Source of the DNA: Devosia sp. YR412
GTDB lineage: Bacteria > Pseudomonadota > Alphaproteobacteria > Rhizobiales > Devosiaceae
Direction of reading: 5' to 3'
Assembly: GCF_900110945.1 (NCBI RefSeq)
Contig: NZ_FOFL01000003.1
Coordinates: forward strand, 427,501 to 491,500
Length of the DNA stretch: 64,000 bases
This document shows positions 19,273 through 28,679 of the stretch, piece after piece. The position numbers and the translations under genes are program-made. Position 1 is the stretch's first letter. Each line of letters starts with the position of its first letter. The notes beneath the pieces are model-generated. The model did not search any database and had not been told where the DNA came from. It saw only the letters and a program-made list of their open reading frames with translations.

Positions 19273-20162
19273 CGGCCCGCTTCCGGGCCGGCGGCTTGCG
19301 ACACGCGGCTCAGCCAGTTGTGCCACCAAAGCGACTGCTCCGCGCCAATGCTGCCCGCCACTTCCGATCTGACGCCAGTCGAGGCCGGTAGGAAGATATC
19401 CTTGCTCATTCTCAAAACCGTGGCGCCGATGGCCGCAGCCAGGCTGACAAAATCCCTGCGGCCTCCAAAATAGTGCAGCTGCACCAGTGCCAGCGCTAAC
19501 CTGGTGCGCAGAATTGTTTTGAGCCGGACTTTGTCGCGAAGCCTATAGGCCATCAGCACGCTATCGAGGCAATGATAGGCGCTTTCGGCATGCGCCCGTA
19601 GCAGCAATTCCTGGTCCTCGCAGCGAAAAGGGGCCGGATCGGCATAGTGATGCTTTCGGAACCACGCGGTCCGGCCCATCCAGCTGGGATGCGCCAGATA
19701 AAAGCCCAGCCAGGGCCGGGCGCAAATGCTGGCGTGGGTGGAGTGGAACGGAAACTCGCCCAGCACTCGGTTGTCCTCCGACAAGGCAAGGCATTTGGTC
19801 CCCAGCAGGTCGGTGCCAGGATTGGCTTCGAGGTAGTTCACCTGCTGCTCAAGGCGTTCGGGATGGGCCACGTCATCATGATCCATGCGGGCAAAATAGC
19901 GTCCGCGCGCCATTTCTATCGCCTGGTTGAGCCGGGTCGCCAGACCGCGGTTGGCGCCATCGGCAATGATCCGGATCCGGGTATCGAGATCTGACCCCAG
20001 CCCGGCGATCGCGGCGTCCGTCGAACCGTCGTCGATCAGCAGCAGTTCCCAGTCGGTGAAGGTCTGCGCCAGCAAGGATGCCAGCGCCACCCGCAGGGCC
20101 GCACCGCCATTGAACACCGGCATGGCAATGGTGAGCAGCGGCGGCGGACCCTCGACGCTCAC
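19269..20162 (-). CDS. Glycosyltransferase family 2
   Basis: A 297-residue GT-A transferase. It begins with a GTG that overlaps the stop of the gene before it (GTGA). Motifs are AMPVFNGGAALRVALASLL, IDDGSTD and RMDHDDVAHPERLEQQV, the last holding the metal-binding DxD equivalent. QELLLRAH is the likely base-containing region. The acceptor and donor cannot be read from the sequence. It is translationally coupled on both sides. Confidence 0.86.
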   Translation of the reverse strand: MSVEGPPPLLTIAMPVFNGGAALRVALASLLAQTFTDWELLLIDDGSTDAAIAGLGSDLDTRIRIIADGANRGLATRLNQAIEMARGRYFARMDHDDVAHPERLEQQVNYLEANPGTDLLGTKCLALSEDNRVLGEFPFHSTHASICARPWLGFYLAHPSWMGRTAWFRKHHYADPAPFRCEDQELLLRAHAESAYHCLDSVLMAYRLRDKVRLKTILRTRLALALVQLHYFGGRRDFVSLAAAIGATVLRMSKDIFLPASTGVRSEVAGSIGAEQSLWWHNWLSRVSQAAGPEAGR

Positions 20163-21304
20163 GGCGAGCCTCGGGTCTGCGCCAGGTCATCCCGCAGGAC
20201 GGCGGCAAAATGTGCGCTGTTGCGTTCGTAATCATAGGTCTGCGCCACGGCCAGCAGTCCCGCATTCTGATGGCGCGACCAGGCGCCGTCATCCTCCAGC
20301 AGCCGGTCGATGGCCTTGGCCGCTTCGGGGGCCGAAACGACGGCGTCGCCGCCAGGCATGGAGGCAATGCAGCCAGTCGATCGTGCGACGAACGGCGTCC
20401 CGGTTGCCATGGCGTCCAACAGCACCAGCGGCTGGCACTCCGTGTGAGAGCCCGAGAGGAAAAGCCGAGACCGCGCATATTGCGCCAGCAGGGCTGCTCC
20501 AGCGACACCGCTGTTGAAGCTGACCATCTCCGGCGCCAGCCCTAATTGTAGGGCCTGCGCCCGCAACACCTCGGAGAAGACGGTGTGTTCCTGCCCGAAA
20601 AGCGCCAACGGAATGACATTTTTGGCCCGTGACCGCGCATAGGCCTCCAGCACGTAGTCGAAGCCCTTCGCAGGAGTATAAGAGCCCACCGAGATGATCT
20701 GCTCACGCGCCGCCTGTGGCGTGGCGAGGGCAGCGGCATCGCAGCTGTTGGGAATGACGTGAATGGGAATGCCGACCTTGCGGGCAACCCTAAGGTCATC
20801 GAAGCGGTCGTCCGAGCCGCCTTCGGCCAGGAAGATCATGCCGTCAAGGCTGGCAATTTTCTGGCGCAGCGTCCACCAATAGGGCCGCCACAGCAGGTAG
20901 AAGGCCAGCGACCGCACCGGAATAAACGGCAGCCAGCTGTTGGTGGACAGGCAATGGCTGTAGAGGAATCTACGCGCGTTGAGCTCGCTGGCGAGCTTCA
21001 GCGGAATGTCCGTGCTCCAGGTCTGCCAGGCCTCCATGACGATGCTGTCGTAGTTTTCGGTTCGCAGAAACTGGCTATAGCTCTCGACATCGCCGCGGAT
21101 CGGATTGCGCAGATAGTCCGCCCCGGTGACGGCGAAGCGCTCGACCCGCAGGCCCTCCGTCAACTCTGTCGTCCGGTCGCTGCCGCCAGTTGCCACAACC
21201 ACTTCAAAGCCATGCCTGACCAAACCCAGGGCATGGCGATGCACTGCATTACCCAGACCGCTGTTGAACGGCGGATAAGTCGGTGTGGTGAGCAGCACCT
21301 TCAT
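20159..21304 (-). CDS. Glycosyltransferase family 4
   Basis: A 381-residue GT-B transferase. The ATG at 21304 begins MKVLLTTPTYPPFNSGLGNAVHR, a classic glycogen-synthase-like opening; the longer reading frame upstream lies inside the fucosyltransferase gene. The C-terminal half carries SVGSYTPAKGFDYVLEAY and ECQPLVLLDAMATGTPFVA. It overlaps the fucosyltransferase stop by four bases (ATGA), so the two products probably act in sequence on one glycan. Confidence 0.85.
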   Translation of the reverse strand: MKVLLTTPTYPPFNSGLGNAVHRHALGLVRHGFEVVVATGGSDRTTELTEGLRVERFAVTGADYLRNPIRGDVESYSQFLRTENYDSIVMEAWQTWSTDIPLKLASELNARRFLYSHCLSTNSWLPFIPVRSLAFYLLWRPYWWTLRQKIASLDGMIFLAEGGSDDRFDDLRVARKVGIPIHVIPNSCDAAALATPQAAREQIISVGSYTPAKGFDYVLEAYARSRAKNVIPLALFGQEHTVFSEVLRAQALQLGLAPEMVSFNSGVAGAALLAQYARSRLFLSGSHTECQPLVLLDAMATGTPFVARSTGCIASMPGGDAVVSAPEAAKAIDRLLEDDGAWSRHQNAGLLAVAQTYDYERNSAHFAAVLRDDLAQTRGSP

Positions 21305-22167
21305 AGCCGCGTCCAGTCTGCTGGGATCAGGTCGCGCGTGTCGTGCTGCGCGCTGCGGAACCAGTTGCGCGGCGCAATGACCGTCTTTTCGGCTCGTGGG
21401 TTGAGCCAGGCGCCCCACCAGCTGAACGAGCTGTTGGCGATGATATGGTGATGGCACAGCGCCATCAAATGCATGTCCTGCTCGTCGTGGCCATCGTCCT
21501 TGGGCTCGACAAACACCGCTGACGAAAAGCTTGTCAGATTTGCCCGGGCCCAGTCCGGATCATCGCTGAACACGATATATTCCGGATTGGGCAGGATCCG
21601 GCCAAGTTGCTGTTGTGCCGCGGCGTACCATTGGGGTTCGCAGGTGCCATGATAGGCGTTGGCCGTGGCATTGCTGACATAATCGCCACGACGCACATGC
21701 ACCGAGATCATGGGACGTTCGGCCAGCATGTCGGCAATGGCCTGCCTGTCGGGTGTCAATGCATCCCGGAGCTGGAATTCTCTACGAATGAGGTCGGCAT
21801 GCGCTGCGAAATAGCGCTCGCTTTGCCAATTGCCGGCAAGGTGCATGGACGGCCTGAGGTCGAGGATCGCCGGATCGAACGGGAACCCTTTCTCCACAAT
21901 CCGGTGCTGGCCGGTCAGCCAGCGCGGCAGGCGATGCAGCCGGCGGCCAATGCGGCCAAGCTCGCGCGGCATATCGGCCTCGGTCGCTAGTTCTGCAGTG
22001 ATGCGGAATTGGGAAAGGGCATAACTGCGCAAAGCGTCATGTTTGAGGCCGCGCACGTCCAGTAACAGCGGGGCACCATGCCGTTCGGCCAGGGCGCGGC
22101 CCATGGCATATTGAAACATCTGGTTGCCGAGTCCGCCGGTCAGGGCAGTGATGTAGGCTTTTTGCAC
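21301..22167 (-). CDS. Alpha-1,2-fucosyltransferase (GT11)
   Basis: A 288-residue enzyme that moves L-fucose from GDP-L-fucose to a glycan, normally in alpha-1,2 linkage. All hallmark motifs are present: GGLGNQMFQYAMG at the N terminus, HVRRGDYV in the middle and NSSFSWWGAWL near the C terminus. It starts with GTG at 22167, with AGGA upstream. GDP-L-fucose would be made by Gmd and Fcl at the right end of the same island, so the polysaccharide very likely contains L-fucose. It is followed by coupled GT4 and GT2 genes. Confidence 0.93.
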   Translation of the reverse strand: MQKAYITALTGGLGNQMFQYAMGRALAERHGAPLLLDVRGLKHDALRSYALSQFRITAELATEADMPRELGRIGRRLHRLPRWLTGQHRIVEKGFPFDPAILDLRPSMHLAGNWQSERYFAAHADLIRREFQLRDALTPDRQAIADMLAERPMISVHVRRGDYVSNATANAYHGTCEPQWYAAAQQQLGRILPNPEYIVFSDDPDWARANLTSFSSAVFVEPKDDGHDEQDMHLMALCHHHIIANSSFSWWGAWLNPRAEKTVIAPRNWFRSAQHDTRDLIPADWTRL

Positions 22168-22175
22168 GCCACGTC

Positions 22176-23150
22176 CTATATCTTGGTCCGCAGGACGCGC
22201 CGCGTCTTGCGCAGCACTTCCGCAACAGGGCGGGGTAGGGCCCGCCGGACGCTCTGCACCAGCAGTCGCCGCTGGGCTAATCTATAGCGGCTTGCAAACT
22301 CGGGCGTCCACTGCCTGGGCGCCCCACCAACAGCAATTGCCGCCCGCCGCCATAGTGCCACTGCCTGAAGCGCAATCCGGCCCGAGGCCGGCACGCGTCC
22401 ATGATAAAGCCGCGACAGGTCAAGACAGGTCGGCAGGGGCACGTCCGGCAGCACGTGCTGCAGATTATCGGCCGAGATGGCGATCACATTGTCGAGCATT
22501 TCCTCGGCGCCACTGCGCATCATGCTACCGGGCACTTCGCGATAGACCGTGTGCACTTCCGCAAGGTTGGCGATGTCATGGCTGCGGGCGATGCGCGACC
22601 AGAATTCATAGTCCTCGGGAATGCGCTTGCTCCGCTCCACCCGGTATCCGCCCATCGCCCGCGCCACCTCGGTGCGATACATCACCGAAGAATGCACGAA
22701 GGGATTGTCGAACAAAAGGTCAAGCTTGAGGCTGTTGGATTCGACTGGATGGCGGTGAAAACGGCCGCTCTTGTCATCCCCGACATAAATTTCGGCCCAG
22801 GTGCCGAGCAGGGCGACCTGCGGGTTGGCCTCCATGAAGGCCAGTTGCCGTTCCAGCCGCTCGGGCAGCGCCAGGTCGTCATTGTCGAGCCGAGCAATAA
22901 AGGTGCTGGTCGCCAGCCCGATGCCGCGATTGAGCGTCGCGGCCAGCCCCTGGTTGTCCTGATCGAAGACCCGTAGACGTGGGTCGTTCCCCGCAGCAAG
23001 GATGGCCCCCGAGCCGTCGCGCGATCCATCGTTAATGGCCAAGATTTCGTCGGCGGGGCGAGTTTGATCGAGCGCAGAAGCCAGCGACGCAGAGAGTGTC
23101 TGCTCGGCGTTATAGACGGGGATGAGGATGGTGATTGTGGGAGCGGTCAA
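22176..23150 (-). CDS. Glycosyltransferase family 2
   Basis: A 324-residue GT-A transferase with ILIPVYNAEQTLSASLASAL, INDGSRDGS and ARLDNDDLALPERLERQ near the N terminus and PEDYEFWSRIA as the probable base region. The start is TTG at 23150, the only start codon that keeps the family N terminus. It leads a five-gene minus-strand run down to 18133; only eight bases separate it from the fucosyltransferase. The linkage is unknown. Confidence 0.85.
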   Translation of the reverse strand: MTAPTITILIPVYNAEQTLSASLASALDQTRPADEILAINDGSRDGSGAILAAGNDPRLRVFDQDNQGLAATLNRGIGLATSTFIARLDNDDLALPERLERQLAFMEANPQVALLGTWAEIYVGDDKSGRFHRHPVESNSLKLDLLFDNPFVHSSVMYRTEVARAMGGYRVERSKRIPEDYEFWSRIARSHDIANLAEVHTVYREVPGSMMRSGAEEMLDNVIAISADNLQHVLPDVPLPTCLDLSRLYHGRVPASGRIALQAVALWRRAAIAVGGAPRQWTPEFASRYRLAQRRLLVQSVRRALPRPVAEVLRKTRRVLRTKI

Positions 23151-23285
23151 GGTCTCAACGTGGTGATTTGGTCAGCTGCGTGCCAGTTACAAAAGCTGGC
23201 GAGATGGTGTGCGTGTCAACCCTTGCCATGGCGCAGGGCGCAGAGTAGCAACGCCTGAAGCTAATCCAACAGTCTTGGAACGAAA

Positions 23286-24023
23286 ATGCTGTCACGTCTT
23301 CTTCCACTGTATCGGAACGCAGTTCCGGCATCGATACGCGAACCTCTTTCGCGGGCGCTAAACTGGCCGGAAGGCGGCATGGTGTCTTATTCCGCACATG
23401 GAGAAGACCTTTTTGTGCGCGGTTGGCTTGACGAAATCGGGGTCGAGCGGACCAGCATTCGCTATTTTGATATCGGCGGCAATCATCCCAGCGTATTGAG
23501 CAATACCTTCCTGTTCTACAAAATGGGCGGTTCCGGGGTGGTCGTTGAGCCGACACCGCGTGAAGCCGATTTGCTAGCTGCCGCTCGTCCGCGTGATGTC
23601 CTCGTCCGGGCTGGCGTCGCCTTTGACGAGCAACGAAGCGCCACGCTTTTTCAGTTCGAGCCTTCGGTCTACAACACGTTTGACGCAGCTCAGGCTGAAG
23701 ACAATTTCAAGACGATCACCGAGCTCGGCTACCCCATAGAACGGCGTGCGGCAATTTCTGTCCCCCTTGTGCCTGTGATGGAACTGGCCGAGCAACACTT
23801 CGGCGACGGGCCCTGCCATTTCCTGTCGATCGATGTAGAGGGCGTCGATTCCCTAATCCTCCAATCCATCGATTGGTCACGCTTCCGGCCTTGGTTCATC
23901 TGCTGCGAGCGACCGGATGTTGCCATCAGCGCAAAAATTCTCGAGGCCGGATATTCGTTGCGCTGCCAAGTGCCGCACAATGCGATTTTTGCCCGCGATG
24001 ACGTAATCATTCGCCAGATTTGA
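23286..24023 (+). CDS. FkbM-family SAM-dependent methyltransferase
   Basis: A 245-residue protein with the FkbM/Methyltransf_21 layout: AHGEDLFVRGWL, FDIGGNHPSVLSNTFLFYK (SAM-binding), VVVEPTP, and FLSIDVEGVDSLILQSID as the second conserved block. These enzymes usually O-methylate sugars or related metabolites. In this setting the target is probably a polysaccharide residue. It starts a three-gene plus-strand block set inside an otherwise minus-strand array. Confidence 0.86.
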   Translation: MLSRLLPLYRNAVPASIREPLSRALNWPEGGMVSYSAHGEDLFVRGWLDEIGVERTSIRYFDIGGNHPSVLSNTFLFYKMGGSGVVVEPTPREADLLAAARPRDVLVRAGVAFDEQRSATLFQFEPSVYNTFDAAQAEDNFKTITELGYPIERRAAISVPLVPVMELAEQHFGDGPCHFLSIDVEGVDSLILQSIDWSRFRPWFICCERPDVAISAKILEAGYSLRCQVPHNAIFARDDVIIRQI

Positions 24024-24088
24024 CTGAGTTTTGGCAGCCAAGGTGAATTTTTTTGGCAGGGTAATAAGAATAAGGCTCATCGGCACCT

Positions 24089-25030
24089 ATGATAGATCAC
24101 GCGGCATCTTCATCTGCAGGGGAGCTTCTGGTTTCCATAGGTATTCCTACCTACAATCGGGCTGACTTGCTAGACCGACGACTAGAAAACGTACTTGGGC
24201 AGACCTATCAAAACCTTGAGGTAATAGTATCCGATAATGCCTCGCCGAATCCCGAAGTGGCTCGTGTTGTCCAAAAGTGGTGTTCGAGGGACACGCGTGT
24301 AAAAAGTTTCCGGCAAACGACCAATATAGGGGCGACAGGAAATTTTCTGTTCGTCATGGACCAGGCTGTTGGTGAGTATTTTGCGTGGGCGGCCGACGAT
24401 GATGAGTGGGATAAGGACTACATCGAAATTACCGTGTCGGGTATTGGGGCGGCCCAACTATATATGCCCAGCGCTGCTGTCTGGTATATCAAAAGCGGTG
24501 AACAATCGCCGTTGAATTTGCCAAATTTGAATACGACAGACGGCCATTATCACAATGCTAAGAGATTTTTTGAGAATGCTCAGCCATCGATAATATATGG
24601 TCTGCACAAACTTTCAGAAATTAAAAAGTCAATGCCTAGAACGGCCTTTGATTTATCTGATGTTTTGGTCGTTTATAAAGCTGTTTTGGGAGGCGGTGTG
24701 ATCACCGGCGGGCCGTCGGAGTACCGCGCCGGCTTTCCTGAAGAAACCTATGTTGTAAAGCCATTTGGTCGCCTTGGAAGCACTCACAAGCTATCCTATC
24801 GGGCGGCTCTTGCAGGTTGTCTTTTTGCGACATTCAAAAGTGAAAATTTGTATTTTTATCAACGGGTTATTTTGGCGGCGGCTGTTGTCCGGTTGATTTT
24901 TAGAACTGCTGATCATTTAGCGCGTACTTACCCAGATGTTGCGCGATCACATCATTTGCTATTGAGTAGAGTCATGATGCAACTGGACAGGACTAAGGTC
25001 CAGCTCAGGCGGCTTTATTTTTGGCGATAG
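24089..25030 (+). CDS. Glycosyltransferase family 2, AT-rich and probably recently acquired
   Basis: A 313-residue GT-A transferase. The N-terminal half has IGIPTYNRADLLDRRLENVL, VSDNASPNPEV and the divalent-metal region AWAADDDEWDKDY. The C-terminal part is unlike the neighbours and ends in amphipathic helices. Base composition is clearly richer in A and T than surrounding genes, with codons such as AAA, TTT, ATA and TTG frequent, which suggests separate acquisition. It lies seven bases before the methyltransferase gene. Confidence 0.83.
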   Translation: MIDHAASSSAGELLVSIGIPTYNRADLLDRRLENVLGQTYQNLEVIVSDNASPNPEVARVVQKWCSRDTRVKSFRQTTNIGATGNFLFVMDQAVGEYFAWAADDDEWDKDYIEITVSGIGAAQLYMPSAAVWYIKSGEQSPLNLPNLNTTDGHYHNAKRFFENAQPSIIYGLHKLSEIKKSMPRTAFDLSDVLVVYKAVLGGGVITGGPSEYRAGFPEETYVVKPFGRLGSTHKLSYRAALAGCLFATFKSENLYFYQRVILAAAVVRLIFRTADHLARTYPDVARSHHLLLSRVMMQLDRTKVQLRRLYFWR

Positions 25031-25037
25031 GAAGCAA

Positions 25038-25721
25038 GTGACAAACGAGCAATTCCGATGGCAGTGGGTACGTCAGCGTCTTAGCGAGGTGCCCGCCGGT
25101 CAGTCGTTGCTCGATGTTGGTGCCGGGGAATGCTTTTATAAGCCGGACGCGGCGCACCTGCATTACGTTGCCCAAGATCTGGCAACCTATGACGGCAAGG
25201 GCGATGGAAAGGGGTTGCAGACGCGAGAGTGGGACACGTCTCAGATCGATATCGTTTGCGACTTGCTCGATATCCCCGAAGACACGCAATATGATGTGGT
25301 CTTGTGCTCCGAAGTTCTGGAGCATGTCGCCGACGCTCCGGCGTCGGTTCGAAAAATGTGCCGACTGGTCAAGCCTGGCGGGCAGATCATCATCACAGCG
25401 CCATTCATTAGCATGACCCATTTTGCCCCGCAGCATTTTGCGACCGGCTTCAGTCGCTACTTCTACGAGCACCATCTGGAAGTGGCCGGATTTGACGTCG
25501 TCCGTATGGACGCAAATGGTAACATGTTCGAGCTTGCGGCCCAGGAGTTCGATCGCGGCATGGATCTGATCGGCGTTTACAGTGGCCAGCCAATGAACAC
25601 CTTTTTGCGCAGGCTGGGTGGCCGGCTGACGCGCATGGTCGCCAGCTACGGTGCTCGTTACCCCCAGTCGTCCGAAATCGGTCTGTTTGGCTGGAACGTT
25701 GTGGCCGTTCGTCGCTCGTAA
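25038..25721 (+). CDS. Class I SAM-dependent methyltransferase
   Basis: A 227-residue Methyltransf_11-like enzyme. The GTG at 25038 has AGGAAG six bases upstream. SAM-binding motif I is LLDVGAGECFYKPD; the later VVLCSEVLEHVADAP and LVKPGGQIIITAPF are the usual motif IV/post regions. It is likely to modify a sugar of the polysaccharide or its precursor. It ends the plus-strand block and converges on the GT-C gene. Confidence 0.86.
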   Translation: MTNEQFRWQWVRQRLSEVPAGQSLLDVGAGECFYKPDAAHLHYVAQDLATYDGKGDGKGLQTREWDTSQIDIVCDLLDIPEDTQYDVVLCSEVLEHVADAPASVRKMCRLVKPGGQIIITAPFISMTHFAPQHFATGFSRYFYEHHLEVAGFDVVRMDANGNMFELAAQEFDRGMDLIGVYSGQPMNTFLRRLGGRLTRMVASYGARYPQSSEIGLFGWNVVAVRRS

Positions 25722-25722
25722 G

Positions 25723-25747
25723 CGCAACGATGGATAAAAGCGTTGCG
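25723..25747. terminator. Possible bidirectional hairpin between convergent genes
   Basis: CGCAACG (25723-25729) pairs with CGTTGCG (25741-25747) in the 46-base gap between the methyltransferase and GT-C stop codons. Short stem and no clear T run. Confidence 0.35.
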
Positions 25748-25767
25748 TTATCCGTACCTAGGCGGGA

Positions 25768-27324
25768 CTAACAGTCTAGCGGCGTCCCAGGCCCTGCGCG
25801 GAAGAAACTGGCCGCCTCGGGATTATAGATTACCACCTGTTTTGCATCAATCGACCACAAGGGCACGTCTGGGGACACGCACCACGACTGGCTGACCTTC
25901 TTGCCATCCCAAGTCGTTTTCCAGATGCCGCTTTGTGACGCCGTCGCCCACAGTTGTCCTTTCTCCAGGAACGGTCGCCAGCCAGGCCGGGTGACATATA
26001 ATGCAGCGGTGGTGTCCCAAATCGCGCCGATCGACTCCACCTTGTCCGATCTGTTGGGCAGGGACCATATCAAGGCGGTGTGTTGCTGTGTGTCGAAGGG
26101 GGGCGCTTCCGGTATCCCCGCCAGCAACTGTTGCTGATAGGTCCATGCCTCCGCCCAGCGCATGGTTTGGGTAATGCTTTTTCCGCCGATCCAGATCAGG
26201 CCCGCTATCAGGGCGGAGGCCAGCACTAGCCTCGATAGGCCGCGCGCCTTGTCGAGTGCGACCAAGGCACCAATGCAGACCGCTAATGCAAGCCACACGT
26301 TGAACGCGATATAGGTTCGCGAAAAAATGCCTTTTGCGGTCATCCCATAGCCGGCTGCGTAGAAAAGCGTCATCGTCGTCGCGGCGCCGATTGAAACGGC
26401 AAGCAATGCAATGACAATGGGGCGGTATGCGCTCAGGCGCCAGTACACCGCGGCCAGAATAACTAGGCCCACAATGATCAGGACATGGGCTGTGCTGAGC
26501 GAGGTAAAAAACAGCTCTGCGAGCCATCTTGGCGCGGTGTTGAGGATGTCTACGAATGGCGCGGTGACCTGCTTTCCCGTCCCCCTGCCGTCGGCAGCCA
26601 GAAAAAGGCTCCAGCCGATGACCGACAATTGGGCACCCCCCAGTATTGCTAGAACGCGAAGGGCCGTGAACCAGCGTCGTTCCTTGTTCAGCGCAAAAAC
26701 CAAGATGGCCATCGGGACGAAGCAGAACCAGAATGCTTCGTAGATCAGCGTGGACAGGATCAGGCAGAAGGCAGCGGCAAAAAGCGGTGGCAGGCTGTTA
26801 GAGCCGGTGGCAACCAGATAAACTGACGCCATCATCAGACAGACTGCCCATAGACCTGGAAACATCACCGGCCATGCAGCATAGCCTAGACTGGTGGGCG
26901 TCAGCATCCAGACAAGCGCGGCCAGGCAGGCGGCCCAACGCGCAGAGCCAGGGTTGAAGGCGAGCTTTCGGGCGACCGCCAAGCATCCAAGATAGACGAA
27001 CCCGCTGGTCACCAGCACCAGGATGGCGCCGTAAATATGCCAGGGGACCGGATTTGCTCCAAACAACGTTACCGCGGCATAGCCTAGCCCCACATATAAA
27101 ATACGGCTAAGGCCGCCGCTTACCAATGGCGCGCCATATGGCGAAGTCACGGTGAGCAAAGACCAGTCATCGTGATAAAAGCCCAACACAAGCGGGCGCC
27201 AGGAAATGCAGATTATCCAACCAAGCACTATGGCAAGGAGCGGCGCTTGGTGGGCCATCCATTTTCGGATCGACCTCCCGTCCAAAGATCTAGACAGCGT
27301 TGTTACTCCTGGAGGGGGCGGCAC
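25768..27324 (-). CDS. GT-C-like membrane glycosyltransferase of a Gtr three-component system
   Basis: A polytopic protein of up to 518 residues with about ten hydrophobic segments. The first extracytoplasmic loop has FYHDDWS (D52, D53), the acidic signature seen in GT-C transferases that use polyprenyl-phosphate sugars. It directly follows GtrB and GtrA genes, so it is the expected serotype-specific third component that adds a side-chain sugar to the growing glycan in the periplasm. The start is uncertain: the GTG at 27324 overlaps gtrB by 35 bases, while the ATG at 27258 would avoid most of that. Sequence alone does not identify the sugar. Confidence 0.72.
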   Translation of the reverse strand: MPPPPGVTTLSRSLDGRSIRKWMAHQAPLLAIVLGWIICISWRPLVLGFYHDDWSLLTVTSPYGAPLVSGGLSRILYVGLGYAAVTLFGANPVPWHIYGAILVLVTSGFVYLGCLAVARKLAFNPGSARWAACLAALVWMLTPTSLGYAAWPVMFPGLWAVCLMMASVYLVATGSNSLPPLFAAAFCLILSTLIYEAFWFCFVPMAILVFALNKERRWFTALRVLAILGGAQLSVIGWSLFLAADGRGTGKQVTAPFVDILNTAPRWLAELFFTSLSTAHVLIIVGLVILAAVYWRLSAYRPIVIALLAVSIGAATTMTLFYAAGYGMTAKGIFSRTYIAFNVWLALAVCIGALVALDKARGLSRLVLASALIAGLIWIGGKSITQTMRWAEAWTYQQQLLAGIPEAPPFDTQQHTALIWSLPNRSDKVESIGAIWDTTAALYVTRPGWRPFLEKGQLWATASQSGIWKTTWDGKKVSQSWCVSPDVPLWSIDAKQVVIYNPEAASFFRAGPGTPLDC

Positions 27325-28264
27325 TTATTGACGGGAAGCCAACGCTATCCTTGATCACATATTGTGGTTTGCCATTTAAGTGGACATAGGCGCGTCCGAG
27401 ATATTCTCCAATCGCGCCCAATGCGATCAATTGCACGCCGCCGATGACCAAAATGGCAACCAGAATCGAGGCCCAGCCAGGCGTGCTGGTGCCGGCGCTG
27501 TCGATTAGTCGCGTAATCGTTAGCGCCGCTGCCGCTCCAAGACCGAGGATGGAAAGCGTTACGCCGGCAAAGGATGCTATGCGCAGCGGCAAGATAGAAA
27601 AATTTGTCGCCATCTTGGTCCAGAGAAACAGTGATTCGAAGAGCCCATAATTTCCTCTCCCGGAAAGGCGCTCACGGTGTTCAATTTCAACGTTTTCTGC
27701 TGCTGAAGTTACCGTGAATATTAGCCCGTCCACATAGGGAAATGGGCCATTGTACTTGATTATTTCCGAAACGACTTCTTGCTTGAGCACCTTGAATGAC
27801 GATAACCGCAGTCCGGTGGGTTTGCCGATCAACTTGGCGGCGGTCCAGTCATTGAAACGAGAGCCCCAACGCTTCCACCACGCGTGCTGCTTTTTGACAA
27901 AGGCGGCATAGCTGACGTCGACCTCTGGCCCAAGGACTGCCCGCAGTCTGGCAATGTCCTGAGGCTCGTGCTGCAAATCATCATCCATCAGGACGACTAC
28001 CGCGCCGGTTGCAAAGCGCATCCCCGCCAACAGCGCGCTATGTTGGCCCACATTCTTTCTCAGGTTGATCATATGAAATTTGGGATGGCGATCGGCGATC
28101 CTGAGCATCCCGGCCCAGGATTGGTCGCTACTGCCATCATTGACCATGACCACCTCAAACGACCCGGATGGGATCATGCTCTCCAATGCCGCCGCCAGCC
28201 GCTCGGCTAGTTCAGGCAAAATGTCGGCACTATTGTAGACAGGAATGACCACCGACATTTCCAT
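27290..28264 (-). CDS. gtrB: GtrB-type polyprenyl-phosphate glycosyltransferase
   Basis: A 324-residue enzyme that loads a sugar, often glucose, onto undecaprenyl phosphate on the cytoplasmic face. The GT2 domain covers residues 1-225 with SVVIPVYNSADILPELAERL, MVNDGSSDQSW and LMDDDLQHEP. Two C-terminal membrane helices (about 235-300) are typical of GtrB/DPMS proteins. ATG 28264 is four bases after the gtrA stop. Next downstream is the GT-C gene. Together they match the GtrA-GtrB-GtrX glycan decoration modules. Confidence 0.86.
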   Translation of the reverse strand: MEMSVVIPVYNSADILPELAERLAAALESMIPSGSFEVVMVNDGSSDQSWAGMLRIADRHPKFHMINLRKNVGQHSALLAGMRFATGAVVVLMDDDLQHEPQDIARLRAVLGPEVDVSYAAFVKKQHAWWKRWGSRFNDWTAAKLIGKPTGLRLSSFKVLKQEVVSEIIKYNGPFPYVDGLIFTVTSAAENVEIEHRERLSGRGNYGLFESLFLWTKMATNFSILPLRIASFAGVTLSILGLGAAAALTITRLIDSAGTSTPGWASILVAILVIGGVQLIALGAIGEYLGRAYVHLNGKPQYVIKDSVGFPSISAAPSRSNNAV

Positions 28265-28268
28265 GCAA

Positions 28269-28679
28269 CTAATCACTCCGAAGTTTGGTGAAGACAAATT
28301 GTCTCTGCAGAAAATAGGACACCCCGGCCGACGGAACCGCGGCCAATAGGCCTGCCAGGTATGGATCAATCCCAAGTCTGCCGCTGGCCTCAAGCAGGAG
28401 AACCGTAAAGCCGAGTACCAGCAGATAGGAAACGGCGAAGCGCCAAAAGGGGGCGGCTTGACGTTTAAATACCAAAGTCCCGATGGTCCGGTAGTTGAAC
28501 ATGATGCCCAGCAGCATCGCCGTGGTCGATGCCCCGAAATACCCCAGACCCAGATAGATGCACGCCGAATAGACCGCATAACCAAAGGCTGAGTTGAGGA
28601 TTCCAACGAGTATGAAGCGGACACCTCGGGTGCGGACCTCATCCCTGATCTGGTTCACGATATTGGTCCGGCTAACCAC
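28269..28679 (-). CDS. gtrA: GtrA-family flippase-like membrane protein
   Basis: A 136-residue protein with four hydrophobic helices and the GtrA features FILVGILNSAFGYAVY, LLGIMFNYRTIGTLVF and YFLQRQFVF. GtrA proteins are thought to flip polyprenyl-phosphate sugars across the inner membrane for use by a periplasmic transferase. The start is GTG at 28679, overlapping the preceding GT2 gene by eight bases. Confidence 0.88.
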   Translation of the reverse strand: MVSRTNIVNQIRDEVRTRGVRFILVGILNSAFGYAVYSACIYLGLGYFGASTTAMLLGIMFNYRTIGTLVFKRQAAPFWRFAVSYLLVLGFTVLLLEASGRLGIDPYLAGLLAAVPSAGVSYFLQRQFVFTKLRSD

